A DNA stretch of 64,000 nucleotides from assembly GCA_922989275.2 (NCBI GenBank), contig OV277868.1:53194216-53258215 (forward strand). Direction: 5' to 3'. Origin of the DNA: Gari tellinella. Its lineage: Eukaryota > Mollusca > Bivalvia > Cardiida > Psammobiidae. The notes under the pieces were generated by a model, which was not told where the DNA came from, did no database searches, and worked only from the letters and a program-made list of their open reading frames with translations. This document shows, piece after piece, positions 31,101 through 38,597 of the stretch (position 1 is the stretch's first letter; every line of letters begins with the position of its first letter). Made by a program: the position numbers and the translations under genes.

Positions 31101-33050
31101 GGCCACGCAAATTCTTTTTTAGGGGGTGATGTCCAGATGTGGTTAACAGGAGGACTATGACAGGTAAATATGTTCCAATTTTGGGGAATAAATGATAAAA
31201 ATACTTTAATATGGTCAAAACATTTATAAATGCCTATATGTAGTAGATCCAACTCGTTTTGGTTTGGGGGCGTTCTGAAAAAAAATATGGGGGCGTTTTG
31301 ACCAGCATATTGGGGCGTTTTGACCAAAATGGGGGTGTTCTGACTTGGGGGCGTTTTGACTTGGGGACGTTTTGACTGTAATTCGTTTATTCTTGGTAAT
31401 TTGCTCGAATTACGGACGATTCGTCAAAGTGCAAACTCGTCAAAAAGGCAATATAAAGTAATGGCAAAAGACGATTCGTCAAAAAGGATTTTGTGTTGGG
31501 GTATATACTAACCTGTTAAATATATATAAAATAATACTTTTTTGTTAAATATTTAGGTTTATATTGGTAAAATTTGCAATTATCGAGAAGTTGATATGGA
31601 GTTTCTAGCATTTAAAGTTGTAACATAAATTACTAGATCTAAATATATGTAAGATAAATATTAATGTCGATTTGTCAAAATAAAATTTAAACTTTTGATC
31701 TAGAGTGTACATTTTATTTAGTGTTTAAGTATAATTGATATACAAGGGAAAGGTTAGGCTTAAATCAGGACAAAAGTAATGCAGAAATCAGCTATGCCCT
31801 CGTCCATACATTAAGCAAATATCCCGTGCCTTATCCTTGATAGAATGTGTTATTTAAAAATCATTTAAAAAACTGAGTCTGGATATATATGGTTTAGACC
31901 CTGATCTTATGCTAAAATTAACACAGAAGCAATGCTTCAATAAGAAACGGTAGATCTCTAGCGCCACGTGCAAATAACTTTAATTGGCTGGGCATTGTTG
32001 TTAATCTGGTGTGAAAAGTTGATCGATTGGCAATTACTCAACTTGTTATATCTGCACTGGTATTAAACTGTAAAAACAACAAACCAATTAATGTAACCAT
32101 CATAGGCAAAAGTACACTGAAATGAATTGCTCAGTGATCAAACATGTGTCGAACAGTTTGGATACTGATAAGAACTTATCTGATAGCGCGAAGCCTTATG
32201 ATCATGGTCTACACTGTCTGGCAGTTTGCACCATAATGTAAATCTGTAGATGATAAACATTTAGTTTGTTAACAGCGAAGACCCGAACCAAAAGGCTCCC
32301 GGCAGTGTTTGATTGCTCTATATAGATTAATACATTGTCATTTTGCACGATTTTATTGTGTATCTTATATCTGATTGCGCCGAAGCCTTAATTATGATCA
32401 GGGTCTACGTACACAATTTTAAATGAAAGTTTGCCCTTCGAGATCGAATATATTAGAAAAGAGAAGTTTATATATTAATACTATTTTAATTCCCTATCTG
32501 GAATATCGTGATATTAAATCTGTATACAAAAACCTTTTTGACGAGTTGACTACCCTTTTGTACTATAATTCCTTTTTGACGAGTTGACTACCCCTTTTGT
32601 GCTATAATTCCTTTTTGACGAGTTTGTTCTTTGACGAATTGTCCATCACCCATTTGCTCACTGGTAAACAACTAAATATAGGTGAAGATTGTGTATACAC
32701 ATAGTGAGAGTCATGCGTGTGGGGTCTGTTTTAAGTGAATAAAAGTGGGGAAAATTGAGCACAGTCCAAATCTTGCCACAACATATCCTAGATGCATTTT
32801 ATACTGGTTGTATTAATGGCCGAGTACGAAAAGGGTATAGTGCGAATGAAAGTAAACAATAGTCACCTGACTGTGACAAAACGCCATAGACCTGTTCCAC
32901 AAGTCTAAATGGTATGTTCTCGCTGTCCTCATATTTAAGTAGCTCTTTCTTTAATGTTCCATCCACAAATTCGACTTCAAGAGCTGTGTCAATGCTGTCT
33001 TTTAGTCTTTTTGTGAGAAGAACTTCGGGTTCCCCCATCAGATCGTCCAT
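16062..33050 (-). CDS. TMEM199: TMEM199, Vma12-like V-ATPase assembly factor (complete, six coding exons)
   Basis: TMEM199 helps assemble the V-ATPase V0 sector in the ER/ERGIC membrane and affects Golgi glycosylation (family knowledge). Coding exons in transcript order are 33050-32867, 23541-23465, 21904-21815, 19282-19249, 16967-16843 and 16151-16062; all have GT/AG sites and matching phases, giving 199 aa (human protein about 208). Visible features: start MDDLMGEPEVLL; QVYLHEMMEGSTLVLPQYEP, matching the LYLHELLEGS segment of the family; DPELEARCQKLKAQQDNKRY; then membrane segment LTVFNFIFTVVGSFAFTY and a second, QLIAGMSVATVVFFADLYFL, near the C-terminus. It ends KYDLTSSP, TGA at 16064-16062. 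Intron 1 is 9.3 kb and is filled with transposons. The next gene in front of its start is TANGO2, head to head. Identity rests on remembered family sequence. Confidence 0.92.
16232..16470. mobile_element. MITE family B, degraded, in TMEM199 intron 5
   Basis: Starts AACCCTAGCGATGAG, includes AAACAGTGTAGACCCTGATG with inverse CTGATCAGGGTCTCCTGAG, and ends GAAGTTTCAGGGATGAATGAG. TTAA sites are lost. Confidence 0.6.
16546..16836. mobile_element. MITE family H joined to half of a family D MITE
   Basis: 16546-16732 has GTTTCATAAAACTTCGTATG and an inverse-like GTTTTTGTCATACCAAGTTT (family H). 16733-16836 is the right half of family D (GGAGCTTTCTGTTTTACTGT through AATAGAGGTTTTATTG). It ends just next to the donor of TMEM199 exon 5. 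Confidence 0.6.
16843..16967 (-). CDS. TMEM199: TMEM199 exon 5
   Basis: Donor GTAAGT and acceptor ATTTCAG on the minus strand. Encodes KEMNKHILTVFNFIFTVVGS and onward to GDTFGL, the first membrane segment and the lumenal loop. Confidence 0.92.
17217..18918. mobile_element. TIR element with TA target duplication, carrying a LINE fragment
   Basis: Ends ACACCCAGTTTACACAGA and TCTGTGTAAACGGGGCG are imperfect inverted repeats sharing GTTTACACAGA. TA precedes (17215-17216) and follows (18919-18920). The 400-bp left part and 265-bp right part are non-coding, with many ATCGGTG and CACCGAT motifs. The middle is the reverse-transcriptase fragment at 17626-18655. Confidence 0.65.
17626..18655 (+). pseudogene. 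LINE reverse transcriptase C-terminal fragment with inserted PHD-like finger
   Basis: An open frame from the catalytic motif ELLYADDLAV (17626) to TAA at 18622-18624. After the YADD region (LKGWKDGMESKGLRVNMKKT) comes a zinc-finger-like insert with spacing C-x2-C, C-x2-C, H-x2-C, C-x2-C (CAVC, CTQC, HKKC, CPRC; about residues 52-95 counted from 17653). The thumb and tail region follows, with FCYLGDTL, VRSAMLHGSEAW and LRARRLRWYGHVERA, typical of LINE ORF2 C-termini. The 3' end is a (TCAAG)n tail, 18632-18655. Everything upstream of YADD is missing, so it is a 5'-truncated insertion, but the remaining frame is free of stops. LINE clade is not assigned. Confidence 0.85.
19083..19227. mobile_element. 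MITE family J, shortened
   Basis: Matches 13614-13827 in inverse orientation: CTCCAGATAAGGGGAGTATT, AAATCTTTATTTCTGCTTTA, ATTAGAATCGTCTCGATTTG, then CTTATCTGTAGCCCTG. Confidence 0.6.
19249..19282 (-). CDS. TMEM199: TMEM199 exon 4 (34 nt)
   Basis: A small exon, minus strand, acceptor TTTTTTCCAG and donor GTGAGT. It encodes AEQNNESIGQE and leaves one base that pairs with exon 5. Supported by splice sites and phase rather than by strong conservation. Confidence 0.8.
19484..19813. mobile_element. MITE family C with one arm duplicated
   Basis: TA at 19482-19483 and 19814-19815; inverted ends CAGTGGAGAACCTGTTATTC / GAATAACAGATTCTCCACTG. Core 2 hairpin AAACAGTTTGGAGCCTGATC with tip GCCGGGTTACCCGGC. 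An 84-bp block (ACGCAAACGCAAAGCACTAA onward) appears twice before the hairpin; the 246-bp copies elsewhere have it once. Confidence 0.85.
19965..20030. mobile_element. MITE family A, left fragment
   Basis: ACCCCAGCCTATTTCTAGTT and AGATCACTTCAAGCAG match family A up to the hairpin base; then the next copy begins at TTAG. Confidence 0.5.
20033..21057. mobile_element. MITE family A (reverse) split by a 782-bp TTAA element
   Basis: Left part CCTATTACCCCATAAATACC to AGAATGTGCC; right part GGTACATTCTGTTTTACTTT to GGCTATGGGGTAATGGG. The interruption lies exactly in the hairpin-tip TTAA. Confidence 0.78.
20198..20979. mobile_element. TTAA-flanked element, 782 bp, non-coding
   Basis: TTAA at 20194-20197 and 20980-20983. 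Ends GGGGGTAGGTGCACC and GACAGGCCGACATCC, only weakly inverse. A 107-codon frame (20206-20529) exists but has no recognisable motif; the element is treated as non-autonomous. Confidence 0.65.
21060..21515. other. Intron stretch with no recognised feature
   Basis: Part of TMEM199 intron 3. No repeat ends, hairpin core or coding segment recognised; it may be one of the few non-transposon stretches in this intron. Confidence 0.4.
21520..21760. mobile_element. MITE family A
   Basis: TTAA at 21516-21519 and 21761-21764. Left end degraded (GGGCCCACATAGCC), right end TATGGGGGAAAGGG. Hairpin with tip GTGCCTTAAGGCAC. Confidence 0.78.
21815..21904 (-). CDS. TMEM199: TMEM199 exon 3
   Basis: 30 codons, phase 0 at both ends. 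It encodes DPELEARCQKLKAQQDNKRY and then YQMVRNVNKQ. Donor GTAGGT, acceptor TTTACAG on the minus strand. Confidence 0.92.
21930..22522. mobile_element. MITE family F interrupted by a family E MITE
   Basis: Left end CTCCCTACAACAGCCCTCCG, right part CCCCCTCCCTATAACAACTC. Core 2 hairpin AGACAGTTTGAATCCAGATC with inverse at 22340-22400. The E element at 22109-22302 lies within it. Confidence 0.65.
22109..22302. mobile_element. MITE family E (TA-flanked)
   Basis: TA at 22107-22108 and 22303-22304. Ends CAGTCGAAACTCGAT / ATCGAGGTTTTACTG. Internal near-perfect inverted repeat CATACCCGTATTTCAAAG / CTTTGAAATATGGGTATG. Confidence 0.8.
22550..22790. mobile_element. MITE family A (reverse)
   Basis: TTAA at 22546-22549; ends CCCTTTACCTTATAGAAG and GGTTATAGGGTAAAG. 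Perfect hairpin, tip GCGCCTTAGGGCGC. A core 2 hairpin without clear ends follows at 22880-22950. Confidence 0.75.
23197..23443. mobile_element. MITE family C
   Basis: TA at 23195-23196 and 23444-23445; ends CAGTAGAGAAAACGTTATTC / GAATAACGTTTTCTCCACTG. Core 2 hairpin somewhat decayed. Confidence 0.8.
23465..23541 (-). CDS. TMEM199: TMEM199 exon 2
   Basis: Encodes DQQVYLHEMMEGSTLVLPQY and EPPPR. Donor GTAAGA directly follows AGG; acceptor TTTCACAG. It ends 22 bp from the family C MITE end at 23443. Confidence 0.93.
23571..24868 (-). mobile_element. Helentron-associated-like element 2
   Basis: Minus orientation: 5' end TTTTTTAGCTCACCTGAGCC near 24868, 3' end GGTGAGCGAAATGTGGCC, hairpin, CTCTTGTTT near 23571. 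After the 5' end comes a GTCCGNCGTACG tract (24781-24822). Inside, about six units of 155-170 bp repeat GATAAGCCCxxGGGCGGGGCC, GGGTCATAATTTGAACAA and TTTCAGAGAAGAAGATTTTT. Non-coding. Class inferred as for element 1. Confidence 0.6.
25990..26190. mobile_element. Degraded G-like MITE with core 2 hairpin
   Basis: Contains ACAATTGGTGTCTGC, TGTCAAACATTTTGGATCC and the inverse AAGGATCCAAGCTGTTTAC. Termini are not definable. Confidence 0.45.
26299..26480. repeat. SINE-like conserved repeat segment
   Basis: Includes TTTTACGTCGCTTTCAACAG, TATTTCAGTCATATCGCGAC and ACCGACCTTCCGCAAGCCAG, a block I recognise as widely repeated in molluscan genomes. No tRNA head is seen. The exact family name is not claimed. 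Confidence 0.45.
26477..28497 (-). pseudogene. LINE reverse transcriptase, C-terminal half, with 3' UTR
   Basis: Minus-strand frame running from about 28497 to 27268. RT motifs in order: AIDLSAAFDTVDHEILL, VPQGSCLGPWLY, the catalytic YGFADDH, MNTSKTEFIMFG, and the tail HLDYCNAILYGI and FQRIQNMCAKLVL. At 27576-27574 a TAA interrupts the same frame in HLHWLPI(stop)ARITHKLL, a likely CAA to TAA change; the frame then continues to FNDFNSLF at 27268. The 3' UTR (26477-27260) holds several GCxxCGACACAxAxCAGG blocks and ends in an (AGTTTC)n tail. The N-terminal half is missing on this strand; an endonuclease fragment lies inverted at 28710-30606. Confidence 0.85.
28710..28957 (+). pseudogene. LINE ORF2 N-terminal fragment, before the endonuclease
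   Basis: Frame VTQTYSRDQLFDIGL, then CVLNKLNIRRRVKRQRGKRG GK, a basic RGKRGG stretch typical of the start of LINE ORF2 proteins. Opposite in strand to the RT fragment. Interrupted at 28958 by element 3 and resumed at about 30186. Confidence 0.6.
28958..30185 (-). mobile_element. Helentron-associated-like element 3
   Basis: Minus orientation: 5' end TTTTTAGCTCACCTGGCACG near 30185, 3' end GGTGAGCGATTTA, hairpin GGGCCATGGTGGCCC, TTGTT near 28958. A (GACA)n/GTCC tract lies at 30097-30133. The interior has about eight units of roughly 145 bp with AATTTGACCTAGTGACCTAG and GTAGCCxCTAGAGTGTTCAC. Inserted within LINE endonuclease sequence. Confidence 0.62.
30186..30606 (+). pseudogene. LINE endonuclease fragment
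   Basis: Frame from CITLNCRSAIQKDSLIGQTL through EFALLTETWFSDN, YKLSVANRQNRRGGGIAVTY and LHIAGVYRPPS, the usual order of an APE-type endonuclease (TETW, RxxRxGGGIAV, YRPP). It is open until LGRLPHMKN, then ends at an unrelated sequence. Plus strand, whereas the RT part of the same type is on minus. Confidence 0.82.
30625..30655 (-). other. tRNA-like T-arm fragment
   Basis: Minus strand reads GTGAGTTCGAATCCCAGTAG with an intact B box. No D arm or anticodon arm adjoins it, so it is only a fragment of a tRNA or tRNA-derived SINE. Confidence 0.4.
31414..32644. mobile_element. TIR element with terminal arrays of CTCGTCAAAAAGG
   Basis: The left end GGACGATTCGTCAAAG continues GCAAACTCGTCAAAAAGG; the right end, inverted, reads GGACAATTCGTCAAAG then AACAAACTCGTCAAAAAGG. 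TIR of about 36 bp. Extra subterminal copies of TCGTCAAAAAGG stand at 31470-31490 and inverted at 32528-32600. The interior (31500-32520) is AT-rich, with remnants of core 2 hairpins (ACAGTTTGGATACTGATAAG; TAGACCCTGATCTTATG) and no coding sequence. Confidence 0.72.
32867..33050 (-). CDS. TMEM199: TMEM199 exon 1 with start codon
   Basis: ATG at 33050-33048, then DDLMGEPEVLLTKRLKDSID and so on to FRLVEQVYGVLSQS; donor GTGACT after CAGTCAG. The start is the only methionine giving a family-like N-terminus. The 5' UTR and promoter should lie in 33051-33350. Confidence 0.9.
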
Positions 33051-33350
33051 AACGGAAATGAAAGTAGAATAGTCTATAACATTAAGAGGGGTACTTTTGC
33101 ATATGATTAATATCTAAGTTCACTTTTCAACCAGTTTATTGGAATAAGTCGATAACACAATAATTTTTACAAAAATATCATATTGATTTGTATTCCGCGG
33201 ATGTGTTTTGAAAAGCTAAAAAAGTAAAAATACAAAACAGAAAAATCTTTACACCCTTCTGTAAAAGTGGTATTACCCCTACGGTTTTATGCAATTGTGC
33301 TTTGCGTAAGAATTACACCAACATGTTAAAAAGTAGAACGGCACAGGCAT

Positions 33351-35071
33351 GTTGACATAAACATTTTCATTGCGCAATGAGCCGCAGATGAATGAATACT
33401 GTCATCGTAGATGTTTATGATCAACTATTTTTGCAAAGAGCAAGGTAATGATCACCGTGTTGTAATTTATTTACTTATACCTACTTACTTTGTCAAGTTT
33501 AGTGACAAACGAATTCACCCCTTGTACCTTTCGCCCTTAATCTAATTCTTTCTGCGCTTAAAGTTTGAACCCATCACTTAATCGCCAAACTCATGTGTGT
33601 AATTGACGCATGCCTGAATTTCTACATTATTGTTATTCTGATTATATTTAAATTTCAAGATAATTAATATAAGTAGTTGAGCACTGTCATGTCTGTCTAT
33701 TAACATAAAAATAATTATATGATGTGACAGCCGTGTCGATCTAGACTAAATAAATGTATTATAGTGCCATCTGATCTCTAAGGTACATCCTAAAAATTAA
33801 AGCTTTCCATTATATATGATGATTTTAGGACGTTTCACTTCCTGGATTTTCGCTACCTTAGCATGTTGATCGCTACCTTGTGACTTTCGCAGCTCTGCTA
33901 CTTAGACCTTTTCGCTACAGTACCCTGTTTTATTTTTCAAACCTCTTCATCATCATCTCATCATCTTCAGTAATCGCCTCACTCTGCGAAGAGTATGCTC
34001 GCGATTTGGTTAAAAACTGGTCATGTGCAGCTACTGGCGGACTATGTATATCTAAAAAATCTTCTATATACAGACGATAAAAACTGGTTAAAATCGGACA
34101 CTGATATCTACAGGCTGTGGATACCAGCAACAGAGGTCTTATTTGCTAATATGCAGGCGCCTGCATGTGCACACCTAATGGAATTACATTTACTGATCTG
34201 GATCTAAACTATCTTACCGAAATAAAATTTATGACCAAATATTTGCACCTGTAGACGCTACTCGTCCACATAAGAAATTTCAAAGTTTATTTATTAATCT
34301 GGATCAAAACCAATGGGATCACCATAATTATTATTTAAGCACTTTTGAACGTACATGAGCTCCTGTGTGAAAAGAGCGTTATATATAAATCTGGTATAAT
34401 GATAATAATTTTAATTATAAGTGATCATTTTAATTGTCATTCTCAGTGTTGTTATACTTTCTGGTCCTTTGGAATCATTGATTTCAGCGCATTTACAGTT
34501 GAAAGTTGAATTCCGCTTAAGCTGGCCCCGCTTTTACGAAACGTCTCAAACTCAAGCAAATCTCATGCTCATATTTCGTCTCAATCTTATGAGACATTGT
34601 CTCATTTGAGGCCTTGCTCATTTTGGCTTTTACTAAACAGCTTGAGAATTTGCTCAAATGAGACAGAGATTTTTAAGTGCATAAGCGGCCTGTTGTTTAC
34701 AGTTATCTCCAAAAGGAACATCGTTAATTGAGAGAATCACACATCAAATTTCAATTAAATGAACCTGCTTGTTAATTCTATCCTTCAGTAATAAACAACA
34801 CTGTCCTTTTTTGTTTTATTGAGTTTTCCCCCTTTGTTTATCAGTCTAAAAATAGAGTTGTTATTTGAATGACGTCATTTCCATAATTTAGAAAAAGTAT
34901 CATGCCACCCACATTCGACTAGATCTATTTATTTCTATGATATACTGTTTCTAACCTTGTCAACATAAACTTTTTTAGCTGCATGTGTATATTACATAGA
35001 TTTAGATGATTTCATCACTCTGCTGATCATGCCAAGTGGATTTACGTAGATCTGTATGGTAGTCTAACAGT
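33351..35071. repeat. Tandem duplication, first unit (about 1.72 kb)
   Basis: Starts GTTGACATAAACATTTTCAT and ends TCTAACAGT. The next unit follows immediately. The two units are nearly identical over their whole length, with a few substitutions and small indels. Contains GTTTGAGAC/GTCTCAAAC MITE-type sequence (34517-34670) and a GGATCxAAAC-type repeat (34203-34310). Non-coding: identical short frames in both units reflect the duplication. Confidence 0.93.
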
Positions 35072-36805
35072 GTTGACATAAACATTTTCATTGCGCAATG
35101 AGCCGCAGATGAATGAATACTGTCATCGTAGATGTTTATGATCAACTATTTTTGCAAAGAGCAAGGTAATGATCACCGTGTTGTAATTTATTTGCCTATA
35201 CCTACCTACTTTGTCAAGTTTAGTGACAAACGAATTCACCCCTTGTACCTTTCGCCCTTAATCTAATTCTTTCTGCGCTTAAAGTTTGAACCCATCACTT
35301 AATCGCCAAACTCATGTGTGTAATTGACGCATGCCTGAATTTCTACATTATTGTTATTCTGATTATATTCTGTATCTGTATCTGTATCAATATTTCAAAA
35401 TTTCAAGATAATTAATATAAGTAGTTGAGCACTATCATGTCTGTCTATTAACATAAAAATAATTATATGATGTGACAGCCGTGTCGATCTAGACTAAATA
35501 AATGTATTATAGTGCCATCTGATCTCTAAGTTACATCCTAAAATTTAAAGCTTTCCATTATATATGATGATTTTAGGACGTTTCGCTTCCTGGATTTTCG
35601 CTACCTTAGCCTTGTGACTTTCGCAGCTCTGCTACTTAGACCTTTTCGCTACAGTACCCTGTTTTATTTTTCAAACCTCTTCATCATCATCTCATCATCT
35701 TCAGTAATCGCCTCACTCTGCGAAGAGTATGCTCGCGATTTGGTTAAAAACTGGTCATGTGCAGCTACTGGCGGACTATGTATATCTAAAAAATCTTCTA
35801 TATACAGACGATAAAAACTGGTTAAAATCGGACACTGATATCTACAGGCTGTGGATACCAGCAACAGAGGTCTTATTTGCTAATATGCAGGCGCCTGCAT
35901 GTGCACACCTAATGGAATTACATTTACTGATCTGGATCTAAACTATCTTACCGAAATAAAATTTATGACCAAATATTTGCACCTGTAGACGCTACTCGTC
36001 CACATAAGAAATTTCAAAGTTTATTTATTAATCTGGATCAAAACCAATGGGATCACCATAATTATTATTTAAGCACTTTTGAACGTACATGAGCTCCTGT
36101 GTGAAAAGAGCGTTATATATAAATCTGGTATAATGATAATAATTTTAATTATAAGTGATCATTTTAATTGTCATTCTCAGTGTTGTTATACTTTCTGGTC
36201 CTTTGGAATCATTGATTTCAGTGCATTTACAGTTGAAAGTTGAATTCCACTTAAGCTGGCCCCGCTTTTACGAAACGTCTCAAACTCAAGCAAATCTCAT
36301 GCTCATATTTCGTCTCAATCTTATGAGACATTGTCTCATTTGAGGCCTTGCTCATTTTGGCTTTTACTAAACAGCTTGAGAATTTGCTCAAATGAGACAG
36401 AGATTTTTAAGTGCATAAGCGGCCTGTTGTTTACAGTTATCTCCAAAAGGAACATCGTTAATTGAGAGAATCACACATCAAATTTCAATTAAATGAACCT
36501 GCTTGTTAATTCTATCCTTCAGTAATAAACAACACTGTCCTTTTTGTTTTATTGAGTTTTCCCCCTTTGTTTATCAGTCTAAAAATAGAGTTGTTATTTG
36601 AATGACGTCATTTCCATAATTTAGAAAAAGTATCATGCCACCCACATTCGACTAGATCTATTTATTTCTATGATATGCTGTTTCTAACCTTGTCAACATA
36701 AACTTTTTTAGCTGCATGTGTATATTACATAGATTTAGATGATTTCATCACTCTGCTGATCATGCCAAGTGGATTTACGTAGATCTGTATGGTAGTCTAA
36801 CAGTG
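35072..36805. repeat. Tandem duplication, second unit (about 1.73 kb)
   Basis: Begins with the same GTTGACATAAACATTTTCAT. It differs from unit one by an extra CTGTATCTGTATCTGTATC near 35369, loss of about 10 bases near 35610, and scattered substitutions. It ends at TCTAACAGTGTTGACA, after which new sequence begins. Confidence 0.93.
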
Positions 36806-36814
36806 TTGACAGTG

Positions 36815-37440
36815 TCAACCGGAGAAACCCGGTGCTATCAACTTTAAAGTCCACCCAAATCCATGAAATAAGTCATTTTCTGACATAGTTTTCGTTATCT
36901 GAATGCCATTCAGCGATCTGGAAGTAATAATATTAGTGCCAACTAGCCTACTTTAAAAAAAGTTAATTTATGATACACTCAGTCATGAACCCTTGGTTCA
37001 CCCAAATTCACCCAATTCCACCCAAGTCCATTAAAACACCTGCACACAAGAACACCCAATAACGCCCATATCCATGAAATTAGTCTTTTATTGACAATAT
37101 TTTCATTACTGGCATAGGCTTATTGTAAATGAGACAACTACATATTACCTGCCTCAAAAATTTTGAGCAAATTCTCATTCTTTGAGATGAGATCGGTCTC
37201 ACAATATTGTTAGTAAAAGCCAACTTGTCTAAGCAAATGCTCATCTCATGACTAGAAGATTGAGCAAGATCTCATTTTTTGAGCATGAGCAAGGGTTTGA
37301 GACGTTTCGTAAAAGCGAGGCCTGGTGCTAGGGGGCGTGAGCACTGTTGCATATTTAAGTATTGCTCATGAACAGACTCAATTAAACCGAGTCTGCAATT
37401 TTCAGTATTTGCTTTGTTTTCTGTGCTTTCAAAGGATCTC
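36815..37440. mobile_element. MITE-like block with GTCTCAAAC ends
   Basis: GTTTGAGACGTTTCGTAAAA at about 37300 is the inverse of TTTTACGAAACGTCTCAAAC at 34527 and 36269. Many TGAGCAAxxTCTCA motifs lie between 37150 and 37310. 36840-37060 has repeats of CACCCAAxTCCA. Element limits are uncertain. Confidence 0.45.
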
Positions 37441-37446
37441 CCCTTA

Positions 37447-37680
37447 TTCAGATTGATCCAAACTAACAGAAAGAAATAATTTCAATTTTGACGAAACATT
37501 TGCACCGACGCCACGCGTCCACATCATATTCATCAATCTGGATCCAAATCAATGCAAGCTAAATATAAGAGTTTTATATACATGTAGTTAATAATCTGGA
37601 TCCAACCTACGGACAGAAATAATTTCAATTTTTGACGAAATATTATTATGCACCCACGCCATGCGTCCATATCATAGATT
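37447..37680. repeat. Two divergent copies of an about 140-bp repeat
   Basis: GAAATAATTTCAATTTTGAC, then CACCGACGCCACGCGTCCAC, then AATCTGGATCC occurs at 37468-37535 and again at 37617-37676. Related blocks are inside both tandem units (34203-34310, 35937-36045). Confidence 0.6.
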
Positions 37681-37725
37681 TTTATGTACCCGGCATTGAC
37701 AGATGTGGGGGCATATAGTAATCGT

Positions 37726-37768
37726 CCCTCCGTGCGTGCGTGCGTGCGTGCATGCGTGCGTGCGTCCA
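37726..37768. repeat. (GTGC)n microsatellite
   Basis: CCGTGCGTGCGTGCGTGCGT-type tract following GGGGGCATATAGTAATCGTC, the same order (palindromic start, then GTCC/GTGC tract) as other rolling-circle-like repeats here. Confidence 0.85.
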
Positions 37769-38116
37769 TCCGTAACAAGGATAAGTAGATTTTACGGTTT
37801 CGTCTAGCATCAACACTGTCTACTACAGTGCTTTGATACTTATACAGTTATTGCCTTGGACCGTTACCAACTCACCAATAATATCCAAGCTCAGTGTTTC
37901 TCAAAGATTATACATGTAGGTGTGAAGACCAAATAACTGGGAATGAGGACCCCTAATAAGATTTGACCAAAATTGGTACTCTATGAAGTCTACATACAGA
38001 AATTGGCTATTTTTGTCTGAACAGGGCGGCGATTGATGAAAATGACTGATCGCTCTCTGTAGAGTTCCAATATTGACCAACATTAGCCCATTCTCATTAG
38101 GGGTCCTCAACCTTAA

Positions 38117-38359
38117 CCAATTACCTCATGGCCTATTTCTAAGTTTTGAAGACAAGTGATCACTTAAAGCAGGTTGAAAGTAAAGCAGAATGCCCCTTAA
38201 GGAGCATTCTGCTTTACTTTCAGCCTAATTTAAGCTACCATCTGCTATGATATAGAAAATATTCCTATGATAAAATTCATGAATGTTTAAATTGGAACTA
38301 GTTTCTTCAGTTGACTTAACAATTAAAGGCATTAACAAGTGTATTTATGGGGTTATAGG
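38117..38359. mobile_element. MITE family A, 83 bp before TANGO2 first coding exon
   Basis: TTAA at 38113-38116 and 38360-38363. Ends CCAATTACCTCATGGCC / TATGGGGTTATAGG. Hairpin tip GCCCCTTAAGGAGC. Confidence 0.8.
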
Positions 38360-38455
38360 TTAATACAAAGATTTCTTTCATGAACTGCTGTACTAACCAA
38401 CCAGTTGATTTTAACAAATTGTCTTTCTGTTTTTCATTTCAGATAAATATCAAGC

Positions 38456-38597
38456 ATGTGTTTACTTTTCTTGTTCCTAAACGAAGACCCTGAAAAGTCA
38501 GATTATAAGTTAATTGTAGCAAGTAACAGAGATGAATATTGGGTGCGCCCTACAGCGACCGCCAAACTCAGGGGAGAAGGCCCTCAATGGTTAGGCG
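38456..38597 (+). CDS. TANGO2: TANGO2 coding exon 1
   Basis: ATG at 38456 gives MCLLFLFLNEDPEKSDYKL, then the NRDE motif and WLGG. The exon itself begins at 38443 after a splice acceptor. Donor GTAAGT at 38598. Confidence 0.93.

Larger units (their letters stand above)
25475..31379. mobile_element. Putative large element bounded by inverted short-repeat arrays
   Basis: At 25475-25584 the unit GTCAAAACGCCCCC occurs six times, spaced 15-19 bp. At 31266-31379 the inverse GGGGGCGTTTTGAC occurs six times, some as variants. The outermost units face outwards symmetrically. Between them lie a SINE-like piece, LINE fragments and a rolling-circle-like element, all in intron 1 of TMEM199. Whether the arrays are the ends of one transposon or two solo copies is unproven. 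Confidence 0.55.

Noticed and set aside
33880..36343. Pairs of identical short frames at 33880/35614, 33930/35664, 33995/35729 and 34421/36155
   Set aside because: Their identity comes from the tandem duplication; no motif, start context or splice signal supports coding.
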